From NCBI RefSeq assembly GCF_905201705.1, contig NZ_CAJKOX010000015.1:1-64000 (forward strand): a stretch of DNA of 64,000 nucleotides, read 5' to 3'. Below are positions 31,841 to 40,306 of this stretch, piece by piece. Every line of letters begins with the position of its first letter. Position 1 is the stretch's first letter. The translations under genes and the position numbers were made by a program. The DNA comes from an uncultured Marvinbryantia sp. (GTDB lineage Bacteria; Bacillota; Clostridia; Lachnospirales; Lachnospiraceae). The notes below the pieces were generated by a model. The model did no database searches and was not told where the DNA came from. It worked only from the letters and a program-made list of their open reading frames with translations.

Positions 31841-33228
31841 TGGGAGACGTATTAAAGAAGGTTCCTGTAAGAGAGCAGGCGCCGAAGGTAAGAGCTGCAA
31901 ATTTTGACGAGGTATGTCTTGGTTATAATAAAGAAGAGGCTATGGAGGAGGCTGCGCGCTGCATCAACTGCAAAAATGCAAAGTGCGTGACCGGATGTCC
32001 GGTAAACATTAACATTCCGGGCTTTATTCATGAGGTAAAAGAGGGCAATTTCGAGGAAGCATACCGGATCATTTCCGAATCCTCCGCACTTCCGGCGATC
32101 TGCGGCCGTGTATGCCCGCAGGAGAGCCAGTGTGAAGGAAAATGTATCCGCGGCATCAAGGGCGAATCGATCTCCATCGGTAAGCTGGAGCGCTTCGTGG
32201 CAGACTGGGCGAGAGAGAACGGAATCAAACCGACGGCTCCGGCGGAGAAGAACGGCAAAAAGGTTGCTGTCATCGGTTCCGGTCCTTCCGGTCTTACCTG
32301 CGCAGGCGATCTTGCAAAGCTCGGTTACGACGTAACCATCTTTGAGGCGCTGCATGAGCCGGGCGGAGTGCTTGTTTACGGTATTCCGGAGTTCCGTCTT
32401 CCGAAGCTGGACGTTGTGGCGAAGGAAGTGGAGAATGTAAAAGCGCTCGGCGTTAAGATCGAGACAAACGTTATCATCGGACGCTCCATCACCATCGACG
32501 AGCTGATGGATGAGGAAGGCTTTGAGGCTGTATTTATCGGCTCCGGCGCCGGACTTCCGATGTTCATGGGCATTCCGGGAGAGACAGCAAAGGGCGTATT
32601 CTCCGCAAACGAGTACCTCACCAGAAACAATCTGATGAAGGCATTCCGCGAGGACTATGATACTCCGATCGTGCGCGGCAAGAAGGTAGCCGTTGTCGGC
32701 GGCGGAAACGTTGCTATGGATGCAGCGAGAACGGCTCTCCGTCTCGGTGCAGAGGTACATATCGTTTACCGCAGAAGTGAAGCAGAGCTTCCGGCACGTG
32801 TGGAGGAGGTTCACCACGCAAAAGAGGAAGGCGTGATCTTCGACCTTCTGACAAACCCGAAGGAGATCCTGGTGGACGAGAACGATGCCGTTGCAGGTAT
32901 GACCTGCGTGCGCATGGAGCTTGGCGAGCCGGATGCTTCCGGAAGAAGACGTCCGGTGGAGATTCCTGGCTCTGAGTTCACGCTGGATGTAGATACCGTC
33001 ATCATGTCGCTCGGTACCTCTCCGAACCCGTTGATTTCTTCCACGACCATCGGTCTGGACACCAACCGCCGCAAATGCATCATCGCCGACGAGGAAACCG
33101 GCAAGACCTCCAAAGACGGCGTATACGCAGGCGGAGACGCCGTTACCGGCGCTGCAACCGTTATCCTCGCGATGGGCGCAGGAAAAACAGCTGCAAAGGG
33201 TATTCACGAATTTTTAAGCAATAAATAA
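31840..33228 (+). CDS. nfnB: NfnB / glutamate synthase small-subunit-like NADPH oxidoreductase
   Basis: A 462-residue two-FAD/NAD(P) fold protein. The N-terminal domain holds the [4Fe-4S] cysteines (CINCKNAKCVTGCPVNINIP, ICGRVCPQESQCEGKCI); then VAVIGSGPSGLTCAGDLAKLG for FAD and VAVVGGGNVAMDAARTALRLG for NADPH; the end has GVYAGGDAVTGAATVILAMGAG. It is often labelled GltA, but coupling with NfnA by a TAATG overlap, and no GltB nearby, favour Nfn. It exchanges electrons among NADPH, NADH and ferredoxin, which complements the bifurcating hydrogenase 17 kb upstream. Confidence 0.88.
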   Translation: MGDVLKKVPVREQAPKVRAANFDEVCLGYNKEEAMEEAARCINCKNAKCVTGCPVNINIPGFIHEVKEGNFEEAYRIISESSALPAICGRVCPQESQCEGKCIRGIKGESISIGKLERFVADWARENGIKPTAPAEKNGKKVAVIGSGPSGLTCAGDLAKLGYDVTIFEALHEPGGVLVYGIPEFRLPKLDVVAKEVENVKALGVKIETNVIIGRSITIDELMDEEGFEAVFIGSGAGLPMFMGIPGETAKGVFSANEYLTRNNLMKAFREDYDTPIVRGKKVAVVGGGNVAMDAARTALRLGAEVHIVYRRSEAELPARVEEVHHAKEEGVIFDLLTNPKEILVDENDAVAGMTCVRMELGEPDASGRRRPVEIPGSEFTLDVDTVIMSLGTSPNPLISSTTIGLDTNRRKCIIADEETGKTSKDGVYAGGDAVTGAATVILAMGAGKTAAKGIHEFLSNK

Positions 33229-33237
33229 AACAGGGTT

Positions 33238-33284
33238 CCATGGGTGCAGAATATCGAAGGTAGGATGTGCCCATGGACTTTTTT
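33238..33284 (+). terminator. Terminator of nfnAB
   Basis: CCATGGG (33238-33244) pairs with CCCATGG (33270-33276), followed by six T (33279-33284). The loop is long (25 bases). Position right after the nfnB stop supports it. Confidence 0.65.
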
Positions 33285-33285
33285 A

Positions 33286-33301
33286 AACTACTTGAGTAGT
33301 T
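33286..33301. promoter_or_regulatory. Short palindrome upstream of the Dabb gene
   Basis: AACTACT and AGTAGTT are exact reverse complements around TG. It lies directly after the T run of the nfnAB terminator and 22 bases before the next ATG. It may be a regulator site or a second hairpin of the terminator. Confidence 0.35.
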
Positions 33302-33323
33302 ACACTGAAACAGGAGGTTAAAA

Positions 33324-33623
33324 ATGGTAAGACATATTGTAATGTGGAATTTTGCAGAAACACTCTCCGAAGAGGAAAAGAAGGCAGCCGGGGCGAAAAT
33401 GAAGGAGATTTTAGAGCCGCTTAAGGACGTGGTTCCGGGCGTTGTATCGCTAAAAGTCGTTGTAAATGAGCTGCCGTCCAGCAACCGCGACGTCGCGCTG
33501 ATCGGTGATTACGAGTCCGTGGAGGCATTGAATGGCTACACGGTGCATCCGGCGCATGTGGAGGCGGGCAAGTTTGTAAGAAGCGTTACCTGCAACCGCT
33601 CCTGCCTGGATTTTGAGCTGTAA
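33324..33623 (+). CDS. Dabb-family (stress-responsive alpha/beta barrel) protein
   Basis: A 99-residue ferredoxin-like fold protein: VRHIVMWNF at the start, a helix (LSEEEKKAAGAKMKEILEPL), VVSLKVVVNELPSSNRDVALIGDYESVEALNGYTVHPAHVEAGKFV. The VRHIVMWxF opening and the YxxHPxH motif define the Dabb family, small dimers whose substrates are mostly unknown. AGGAGG precedes the ATG. It overlaps rlmH by one base (TAATG), so the two are coupled. Confidence 0.85.
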   Translation: MVRHIVMWNFAETLSEEEKKAAGAKMKEILEPLKDVVPGVVSLKVVVNELPSSNRDVALIGDYESVEALNGYTVHPAHVEAGKFVRSVTCNRSCLDFEL

Positions 33624-34102
33624 TGCGCATCACAGTGATAGCGGTCGGGAAAATTAAAGAAAAATACTTCACAGGCGCGATTGCGGAATATGCAAAGCGC
33701 CTGTCGCGGTATTGTAAGCTGGAAATCATTGAGCTTCCCGACGAAAAAACGCCCGACGGAGCGAGCGCGGCGCAGGAGCAGCAGATTAAAGAAAAAGAGG
33801 GCGACCGCATCCTGAAAGCGATCCGCGAGGACGCCTATGTGGTGGCGCTCGCTATCGAGGGACAGAAAATGACGTCGGAAAAGCTGGCGGCTTTCATCGA
33901 GAAGCGCGGCATCGCCGGGGACAGCCACCTTACCTTTCTCATCGGCGGCTCCCTTGGGCTTGATGAGCGCGTTCTGCGGCGCGCCGATTACCTGCTCAGC
34001 TTTTCCGACATGACCTTCCCGCACCAGCTCATGCGTGTGATCCTGCTGGAGCAGGTATACCGGAGTTTTCGGATCATTCATCACGAGCCATATCACAAGT
34101 AA
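33623..34102 (+). CDS. rlmH: 23S rRNA pseudouridine(1915) N3-methyltransferase
   Basis: A 159-residue SPOUT methyltransferase that modifies the A-site tip of helix 69 in 23S rRNA. Conserved parts: MRITVIAVGKIKEKYFTGAIAEYAKRLSRY, HLTFLIGGSLGLDERVLRRADYLLSFSDMTFPHQLMRVILLEQVYRSFRIIHHEPYHK, the last being the family's C-terminal signature. Length equals the family norm. Confidence 0.95.
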   Translation: MRITVIAVGKIKEKYFTGAIAEYAKRLSRYCKLEIIELPDEKTPDGASAAQEQQIKEKEGDRILKAIREDAYVVALAIEGQKMTSEKLAAFIEKRGIAGDSHLTFLIGGSLGLDERVLRRADYLLSFSDMTFPHQLMRVILLEQVYRSFRIIHHEPYHK

Positions 34103-34133
34103 TTGAGTTCTTTTATTGAAAGAGGTATACGTT

Positions 34134-34661
34134 ATGGAAGGCATTATAATCAGAGAAGCCTCAGCCAAAGATGCTGAGCAAATGATAGAATATTTAAAAA
34201 TTGTTGGTGGGGAAACGGATAATCTTACATTTGGAGAAGCTGGATTCCCTGTCACAGTAGAACAAGAAGAGCAATATCTTGAAAATGTTCATGATGACAA
34301 AACATCGGTATATTTGCTTGCCTGCAAAAATGGTGAGATTATCGGAGATGGCAGTCTGACCGGTCTGCCGCGAAGAATGTGTCACCGTGCAGAACTGGGG
34401 ATCACTGTGCGGAAAAAATACTGGAATTGTGGTATTGGCAGTAAGCTTATGGAAGGGCTCATTGAATATGCAAAAAAAAATGGGATTGAAATCCTTAATC
34501 TGGAAGTGAGAAGTGATAATGTAAACGCGATCCATTTATACGAAAAATATGGATTCAGGCATATCGGAACATCACCGGCCTATTTTAAGATCGGAGATGA
34601 CTATGTAGATTTTGAATTAATGTTTCTTGACTTACGGCAGTCAGAAAATCGAAAATTATGA
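34134..34661 (+). CDS. GNAT-family N-acetyltransferase (first of three)
   Basis: A 175-residue acetyltransferase with the acetyl-CoA motif AELGITVRKKYWNCGIGSKLMEGLIEYAK and the following LNLEVRSDNVNAIHLYEKYGFRHIG. The family acetylates amines of small molecules or protein N-termini; the substrate cannot be told. Base composition drops here (many AT-ending codons, runs such as AAAAAAAA), unlike rlmH just before it, which suggests it was acquired. ATG 34134 is preceded by GAAAGAGG. Confidence 0.85.
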   Translation: MEGIIIREASAKDAEQMIEYLKIVGGETDNLTFGEAGFPVTVEQEEQYLENVHDDKTSVYLLACKNGEIIGDGSLTGLPRRMCHRAELGITVRKKYWNCGIGSKLMEGLIEYAKKNGIEILNLEVRSDNVNAIHLYEKYGFRHIGTSPAYFKIGDDYVDFELMFLDLRQSENRKL

Positions 34662-34697
34662 TAAAATTAACCTGAAAAATTACGGAGGATATGACTT

Positions 34698-35297
34698 ATG
34701 AATCTGGAGAATTTTAAATGGACACGCCAGCCTCAAAGTTATAGTATAAAAGATAACCGGATAGAAATCATTACCGCCCCGCACACGGATCTCTGGCAGA
34801 GAACCTATTATCATTTCCGCAACGATAATGCACCGGTGCTGCAGATGGAAACTGAAGAACAGTTTTTCAGTTTTACCGTAAAAACGAATTTTTCGGAAAG
34901 TCATCATCGCTTTGATCAGTGCGGAATCGTGATGTATCTGGACAGCGAAAATTGGCTGAAGGGTTCTGTTGAATACGAAAACGAAAAATTTCAGCACCTT
35001 GGCAGCGTTGTGACAAATGGCGGTTATTCAGACTGGGCAACTACGGCGATTCCGGCGGATATCAAATCTATGTGGTATCGTTTCAGCCGCCGTGAGGATG
35101 ACTATTGTATCGAATGCTCGGAGGATGGTACAAATTTTACGCAAATGCGTATCTGCCACATGCATAAAGGAAATGGAAAAATTCGGTTTGGCATTTATGC
35201 CTGCTCGCCGGAAGACTCTTCATTCAGGGCTGTCTTTACAGACATGGAGCTTACACAGTGTCAATGGAAAGCGCATGATGGACAGCAGCCGGATTAG
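34698..35297 (+). CDS. DUF1349 domain protein
   Basis: A 199-residue protein of the DUF1349 (concanavalin-like) family: FKWTRQPQSYSIKDNRIEIIT, DLWQRTYYHFRNDNAPVLQM, FDQCGIVMYLDSENWLKGSVEYEN, WYRFSRREDDYCIECSEDG, KIRFGIYACSPEDSSFRAVFTDMEL. Such proteins have a beta-sandwich like sugar-binding lectin folds; fungal and bacterial members have no firm function. No signal peptide. GGAGG lies upstream of the ATG. Confidence 0.8.
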   Translation: MNLENFKWTRQPQSYSIKDNRIEIITAPHTDLWQRTYYHFRNDNAPVLQMETEEQFFSFTVKTNFSESHHRFDQCGIVMYLDSENWLKGSVEYENEKFQHLGSVVTNGGYSDWATTAIPADIKSMWYRFSRREDDYCIECSEDGTNFTQMRICHMHKGNGKIRFGIYACSPEDSSFRAVFTDMELTQCQWKAHDGQQPD

Positions 35298-35357
35298 GTA
35301 CCTTTCATGGCGCAAAGGATCTGGGAGAGTGATTTTTGAAGATGGAGGAGGAAGCAA

Positions 35358-35861
35358 ATGGCTGAAACGCCGTTTTATCTGGAAATAAATGTTTTATCAG
35401 AAAGATTTTATGTGCGGAGGCTGCACGAAAACGACGTGGATATGATATATGATCTGAGCTGCGAAAATAAGCTTTTTTATCAATATCATCCGCCCTTTGT
35501 CACAAAGGAGAGTATTCTGGAGGATATGTCCGCCCTGCCGTCTGGAAAAAGCTGCGATGATAAGTATTATATCGGCTTTTTTGAGGATGCGTTTCTGGTG
35601 GCGGTCATGGATCTGATCCTGGATTATCCGACAGAGAAGATCGCCTTTATCGGGCTGTTTATGACAAATATATTATATCAGCATAAGGGGATTGGCTCTG
35701 AGATTATTGGGGATGTTGTCCGGCATTTGAAATCAATTGGATACCGGGAAATCCGTCTTGGAGTTGACAGAGGCAATCCGCAAAGCTACTCCTTCTGGTC
35801 AAAAAACGGATTTTCCGTAACAGGCGGGAAAGAATATATTTTGATGGGACGGACACTTTAA
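35358..35861 (+). CDS. GNAT-family N-acetyltransferase (second)
   Basis: A 167-residue acetyltransferase. The acetyl-CoA motif is weaker than in its neighbours (IAFIGLFMTNILYQHKGIGSEIIGDVVRHLKSIG) but the QxxGxG/A-like KGIGSE and the C-terminal RLGVDRGNPQSYSFWSKNGF are clear. GGAGGAGG lies eight bases before the ATG. Substrate unknown. Confidence 0.8.
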   Translation: MAETPFYLEINVLSERFYVRRLHENDVDMIYDLSCENKLFYQYHPPFVTKESILEDMSALPSGKSCDDKYYIGFFEDAFLVAVMDLILDYPTEKIAFIGLFMTNILYQHKGIGSEIIGDVVRHLKSIGYREIRLGVDRGNPQSYSFWSKNGFSVTGGKEYILMGRTL

Positions 35862-35900
35862 AAACTTTCCACGATATAATTATTACATATGGAGACAAAT

Positions 35901-36362
35901 ATGAACATACTTATCAGAAACGCAAAACCGGAAGACTATGAAGCAGTCGAAAGCATCATGCGGCAGGTGCATCGGATGCATGTCGACTGGCGGCCGGATA
36001 TCTACAAATACAATGAACCGGTGCTTCCGCAGGAAATGTATGCGCAGGCACTGAAGGACGAGACTTTTTTCGTTGCAAAATACAATGAAGTGGTTGCCGG
36101 GATTTTGTTTATCCAGTACCAGCGTATCGAAAATCCGAATTTGCTTACAAGAAATATCATTTTTGTGGATTCGATGGCAGTCGATGAGAACTATCGCGGA
36201 AGAGGCATCGGACATGCCTTTTTCGATTTCCTTAAAAAGTTAAAGCTGCAGAAAGGATGCGACGGCATCGAGCTGCAGGTAAACGCCCTGAATAAGGCTG
36301 CCTATAAAATGTACACAGATTACGGATTCAGGGAAAGCTCTGTTAATATGGAATTGTTATGA
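35901..36362 (+). CDS. GNAT-family N-acetyltransferase (third)
   Basis: A 153-residue acetyltransferase: ILIRNAKPEDYEAVESIMRQVH at the start, FVDSMAVDENYRGRGIGHAFFDFLKKL with the RGRGIG acetyl-CoA loop, IELQVNALNKAAYKMYTDYGFRE at the end. The ATG at 35901 follows GGAGA; an ATG at 35889 is 12 bases earlier without a ribosome site. A TATAAT at 35875 with no good -35 may be its own promoter. Substrate unknown. Confidence 0.85.
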   Translation: MNILIRNAKPEDYEAVESIMRQVHRMHVDWRPDIYKYNEPVLPQEMYAQALKDETFFVAKYNEVVAGILFIQYQRIENPNLLTRNIIFVDSMAVDENYRGRGIGHAFFDFLKKLKLQKGCDGIELQVNALNKAAYKMYTDYGFRESSVNMELL

Positions 36363-36438
36363 AAATCCTGTGAGACATCTGCAAACAGGACTGGATAAAC
36401 GGGTCATACATATAATCTTGAAACAGAAGGAGGCTTCT

Positions 36439-37125
36439 ATGCACTACAAATATATTTTATTTGATCTTGACGGAACGATCACCGAATCGGGACCGGGAAT
36501 CATAAATTCTGTGCGCTATGCCGTGCAGAAAATGGGGTATCCGGTACTGCCGGAAGAGACGCTGCGGAAATTTGTCGGACCGCCGCTGGCGGATTCCATG
36601 CAGAAATACTGCGGCATGACGCCCTCAGAGGCCAAAAAGGCGATCACGCTTTACCGGGATTACTACACGTCGAAGGGCATATTTGAAAACAGCCTTTATC
36701 CGGGCGTGGAGGATATGCTAAAGGCGCTGAAGGATGGCGGCAAGGTACTTGCGCTTGCCACCTCAAAGCCGGAGCTGTTTGCGAAACAGATCCTGGAATA
36801 TTTCCATATCGACGACCTTTTTACCGTGATCTGCGGCGCGTCCATGGACGAAAAGCTGGTGGAAAAAGCGGCGATCATCACAAACGCACTGCAGGCGCTC
36901 GGCATTGATGAGATGCACAAAAAAGATGTGCTGATGGTCGGCGACCGCGAGCATGACGTGCTTGGCGCAAAGGCGAACAATCTGGATACGCTCGGCGTAC
37001 TCTACGGCTACGGAGATCTGCCGGAATTACAGCAGGCGGGCGCCGCCTATCTTGCACAGACGGCAGGGGAAGCGGCGGATATGATTCTCGGCGCTTCCGG
37101 AAAATCACAGGAAACAGGTAAGTGA
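36439..37125 (+). CDS. HAD-family hydrolase, phosphoglycolate phosphatase-like
   Basis: A 228-residue HAD phosphatase. Motif I FDLDGTITESG (nucleophile and acid Asp), a helical cap (about 18-85), motif II LATSKPE, and motif IV MVGDREHDVLGAKANNLDTLGVLYGYG. This form resembles phosphoglycolate phosphatase and nucleotide phosphatases of the Gph/PhnX group. AAGGAGG lies before the ATG at 36439. The final TGA overlaps the alternative GTG start of the next gene. Confidence 0.88.
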   Translation: MHYKYILFDLDGTITESGPGIINSVRYAVQKMGYPVLPEETLRKFVGPPLADSMQKYCGMTPSEAKKAITLYRDYYTSKGIFENSLYPGVEDMLKALKDGGKVLALATSKPELFAKQILEYFHIDDLFTVICGASMDEKLVEKAAIITNALQALGIDEMHKKDVLMVGDREHDVLGAKANNLDTLGVLYGYGDLPELQQAGAAYLAQTAGEAADMILGASGKSQETGK

Positions 37126-37130
37126 GCATC

Positions 37131-37688
37131 ATGAATAACTTGCAGAAAGAAAATGAAATAGACGACTTCATCAGTCAATATCCCGTCTGCCAGTACGCCG
37201 TCCTTGATGCGGCGGAGGTTCCCTTTTCCGAAAAGGTGCGGCACATCTGTAAGACAGAATGCGGACGCTACGGGAAATCCTGGTCGTGCCCGCCGGGTGT
37301 CGGAGAAGTGGCGCAGTGCCGCGAACGGTGCTTAAAATACGACAGGGTACTGGTCTTTACCACGCTCGCCGAGGTAAGCGACGCTTCCATCCTTTCGGAA
37401 ACGCTCGCCACCCGCGCAGGACATGAGGAAATCACGCGCGCCCTCGTAAAAGAGCTGAAAGCGCGCGGGGCAGTCTGCCTGCCGCTCTCCAGCGAATCCT
37501 GCCAGATCTGTGAGCGATGCGCCTATCCGGAAGCCTGCCGCCATCCGGACTATGCGATCCCCTGCATCGAAAGCTACGGCATCCTCGTCACGGAAATCGC
37601 CGAAAAATGCGGCATCGACTTTCTGTATGACGCGCACACCGTCACCTGGTTCGGACTGATTTTTTTCTCATATGAAAACCAGTGCTAA
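37131..37688 (+). CDS. DUF2284 metal-binding protein
   Basis: A 185-residue Cys-rich protein: CKTECGRYGKSWSCPPGVG, AQCRERCLKYDRVLVFTT, and SCQICERCAYPEACRHPDYAIPCIESYGI. The cysteine spacing fits DUF2284, predicted metal- or FeS-binding proteins of anaerobes without known function. ATG at 37131 or GTG at 37122 may be used; no strong ribosome site decides. It overlaps or abuts the HAD gene and probably shares its transcript. Confidence 0.82.
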   Translation: MNNLQKENEIDDFISQYPVCQYAVLDAAEVPFSEKVRHICKTECGRYGKSWSCPPGVGEVAQCRERCLKYDRVLVFTTLAEVSDASILSETLATRAGHEEITRALVKELKARGAVCLPLSSESCQICERCAYPEACRHPDYAIPCIESYGILVTEIAEKCGIDFLYDAHTVTWFGLIFFSYENQC

Positions 37689-37743
37689 TTTCCCGCACCC
37701 CTCATATACTGTTTAATAAAAAGCAAAGATAGTGGGGAGTTCG

Positions 37744-37995
37744 ATGAAGAAGCTTGCCTCGGCGATGGGGATTCCGGAGGATTTGTCCGATAAGGCGGTG
37801 CTGCTGGAGATGACCGGACAAAACGCCCTGCGGGTGGAAAATTATCTGGGGATTATCGAGTATTCGGATTCGCGCCTGCTGCTGCAGTGCAAAAACTGCC
37901 GTCTGGAAATCTGCGGACGGCATCTGTTTATCGAGTCCTATGCGCGGGATGAGCTGCAGCTTCGCGGATGTATCGAACAGATACACTATTTCTGA
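37744..37995 (+). CDS. yqfC: YqfC-family sporulation protein
   Basis: An 83-residue protein of the YabP/YqfC family: NALRVENYLGIIEYSDSRLLLQC, LEICGRHLFIESYARDELQLRG. In Bacillus yqfC and yqfD are adjacent and made in the mother cell. The ATG follows GTGGGGAG. The -10-like CATATACT at 37703 would suit the mother-cell sigma E, but no matching -35 was found. Confidence 0.82.
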   Translation: MKKLASAMGIPEDLSDKAVLLEMTGQNALRVENYLGIIEYSDSRLLLQCKNCRLEICGRHLFIESYARDELQLRGCIEQIHYF

Positions 37996-38009
37996 AAGGA
38001 GAGATTTGT

Positions 38010-39287
38010 CTGGTCAGACAGCTTCTCCGTCTTGGAAAAGGGTATGTCAGGATTCATATGTGCGGCGGCTCCTGTGAGCGTTTCCTAAATCTCTGCGCCA
38101 ACCACCGGATTTTCCTGTGGAACGTCCGTCCGGTGCAAAAGGGCTATGAGGGGAATATCTCTCTGAAGGATTTCTTTTTGCTGAGGCCTCTGGCAGCAAA
38201 ATGCCGCACCCGCGTGAGAGTATGTAAAAAATGCGGGCTTCCTTTTTTTCTGAACCGCCACAGGAAGCGCAAGGTATTTGCCGCCGGGCTTCTTGCCAGC
38301 GGATTTTTCATTTTTTTCCTGTCCTGTTTCGTGTGGAATATCTCAATCGATGGAAATGTGAGCATCAGCCGCCCGGTGATAATGGAGTACCTGATGCAGC
38401 AGGAGATCGGCTATGGTACGCCAAAGCGCGCAATCGACTGCAAGCAGCTCTCCGCTGACCTCAGAAATGACTTTCCCAATCTGACCTGGGTGTCGGTAAA
38501 GCTCTCCGGCACAGAGCTTTCCATCAACGTGCAGGAAAATACGGATGCCGCCGGCGGGACGGGGCAGTATCTGTCCGCAGCCGGCCAGTCTGACGGTACA
38601 GCGGACGACGACCCTTTTGCAGCCGTCCCCAGTGATCTGGTCGCAGACGAGGGCGGTACCATCGTGAAGATGATTACCCGCGAGGGTACGCCGCTTGTAA
38701 AAGAGGGCGATGTGATCACGGCGGGTGACAGCCTTGTCAGCGGAGAGCTGGCGATTACCGACGACAGTGATACGGTCGTTTCTTATCGCTACTGCACGGC
38801 GGACGCCGATGTCTACATCCAGACTACTCTGCCGTATCACGATGAATTTCCGCTCATCCACGATACGCCGGAGTACACCGGAAGGAAGCGCTACGGTTTT
38901 TACATAAAGCTTTTTGGCAGGTTTTACGGCGTCGATCTTGGGATAGATGCCTTTGAGACGGCGGACATTATCGGCAGGGAGCGTCAGCTTTGCCTTTTTC
39001 AGGACTTTTATCTGCCTGTCTCGGCAGGAATCCTGCGGGCGCAGGAGTACCGGATTTTTGCCGGAGCATACACAAAAAAAGAGGCATTAGACCTTGCTGA
39101 AGCGAACCTGCAAAAATTTCTAACAGAAAATGAAGAAAAAGGGGTTCAAATATTTGAAAATGATGTTAGAATAGAAATAAGTGCGACCACCTGTCAGGCA
39201 GACGGTACCATTACCGTTATCAAAAAAACAGGCAGGCATGTGCGCACAGAAAAAACGGACCTCCGACAGGAAGGAACAGATGAATGA
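38010..39287 (+). CDS. yqfD: Sporulation protein YqfD, apparent CTG start
   Basis: About 425 residues. The N-terminal domain (LLRLGKGYVRIHMCGGSCERFLNLCANHRIFLWNV, through residue 90), one membrane helix (about 92-112), and a long outer domain with the POTRA-like ISIDGNVSISRPVIMEYL segment match YqfD, needed for spore maturation. No ATG, GTG or TTG fits: AAGGAG at 37997-38001 points to a CTG at 38010, exactly where homologues begin. The ATG at 37968 would lie inside yqfC with no ribosome site. It ends in an ATGA overlap with phoH. Confidence 0.85.
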   Translation: MVRQLLRLGKGYVRIHMCGGSCERFLNLCANHRIFLWNVRPVQKGYEGNISLKDFFLLRPLAAKCRTRVRVCKKCGLPFFLNRHRKRKVFAAGLLASGFFIFFLSCFVWNISIDGNVSISRPVIMEYLMQQEIGYGTPKRAIDCKQLSADLRNDFPNLTWVSVKLSGTELSINVQENTDAAGGTGQYLSAAGQSDGTADDDPFAAVPSDLVADEGGTIVKMITREGTPLVKEGDVITAGDSLVSGELAITDDSDTVVSYRYCTADADVYIQTTLPYHDEFPLIHDTPEYTGRKRYGFYIKLFGRFYGVDLGIDAFETADIIGRERQLCLFQDFYLPVSAGILRAQEYRIFAGAYTKKEALDLAEANLQKFLTENEEKGVQIFENDVRIEISATTCQADGTITVIKKTGRHVRTEKTDLRQEGTDE

Positions 39288-40306
39288 GTATTGTGGAAAC
39301 AGTTGTGGAGATTCCGTCCCGGCTTGAGAGCAACGTGTTCGGCCAGTTTGACCAGCACGTGAAAAAAATTGAAAAGACGTTAAACGTCACCGTTATCGCG
39401 CGGGAGGGAACCATAAAAATACTTGGAAGTGCACAGGCGTCGAAAAAAGCGGCGGATATCCTTACGCAGCTTCGCCGCCTTGCTGAGGCCGGAAATGTCA
39501 TTACCGACCAGAATGTAGACTATGCGCTCGCGCTTTCCTTTGAGGACAAGGAGAGCGCTATCGTAGAGATCGACCAGGATATCATCTGCCACACCATCAA
39601 TGGCAAGGTGATCAAGCCCAAAACGCTCGGCCAGAAGGAGTATGTGGATGCGATCCGCAAAAAAATGATTACCTTCGGCATCGGTCCGGCGGGTACCGGA
39701 AAGACGTACCTTGCAATGGCGATGGCGATCCAGGCGTTTAAGAACGACGAGGTGGGAAGGATCATTCTCACGCGTCCGGCGATCGAGGCAGGTGAAAAGC
39801 TCGGCTTTCTTCCGGGCGACCTGCAGAGCAAGGTCGACCCCTATCTGCGGCCGCTCTATGACGCGCTCTATCAGATCATGGGCCCGGAGAGCTTCCAGAA
39901 AAACATGGAAAAGGGGCTGATCGAGGTCGCTCCGCTCGCCTACATGAGAGGGCGGACGCTCGACAATGCCTATATCATTCTGGATGAGGCGCAGAATACG
40001 ACGCCCGCGCAGATGAAGATGTTTCTCACGCGTATTGGTTTTGGCTCAAAGGTAGTCATCACCGGCGATATGACGCAGAAGGATCTGCCGTCCGGCGCGC
40101 AGTCCGGGCTGGATGTGGCGGTGAAGGTGCTCGGAAAGGTGGAGGAGATTGCTTTCTGCACGCTGACCAGCAAGGATGTTGTGCGTCACCCGCTGGTACA
40201 GAAGATTGTACAGGCATATGAGGAATACGAGAAAAAGCAGCGCCCGGAAAGAGCGCCGCGCGTGAAAAATGTGTACGCCGGGAACCGGCGGGGAGGCGGA
40301 AGATGA
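39284..40306 (+). CDS. phoH: PhoH-family ATPase
   Basis: A 340-residue protein with an N-terminal KH-like part and a PhoH P-loop domain: GPAGTGKTYLAMAMAI (near 126), RPAIEAGEKLGFLPGDLQSKVDPYLRPLYDAL, ILDEAQNTTPAQMKMFLTRIG, TGDMTQKDLP. PhoH proteins are ATPases linked to RNA metabolism; in Firmicutes the gene is nearly always just before ybeY, as here. ATGA overlap with yqfD before and with ybeY after. Confidence 0.92.
   Translation: MSIVETVVEIPSRLESNVFGQFDQHVKKIEKTLNVTVIAREGTIKILGSAQASKKAADILTQLRRLAEAGNVITDQNVDYALALSFEDKESAIVEIDQDIICHTINGKVIKPKTLGQKEYVDAIRKKMITFGIGPAGTGKTYLAMAMAIQAFKNDEVGRIILTRPAIEAGEKLGFLPGDLQSKVDPYLRPLYDALYQIMGPESFQKNMEKGLIEVAPLAYMRGRTLDNAYIILDEAQNTTPAQMKMFLTRIGFGSKVVITGDMTQKDLPSGAQSGLDVAVKVLGKVEEIAFCTLTSKDVVRHPLVQKIVQAYEEYEKKQRPERAPRVKNVYAGNRRGGGR

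Noticed and set aside
37681..37712. Sigma E promoter for yqfCD
   Set aside because: CATATACT at 37703-37710 fits the -10 but no ATA-type -35 lies 13-15 bases upstream, so it was not listed.
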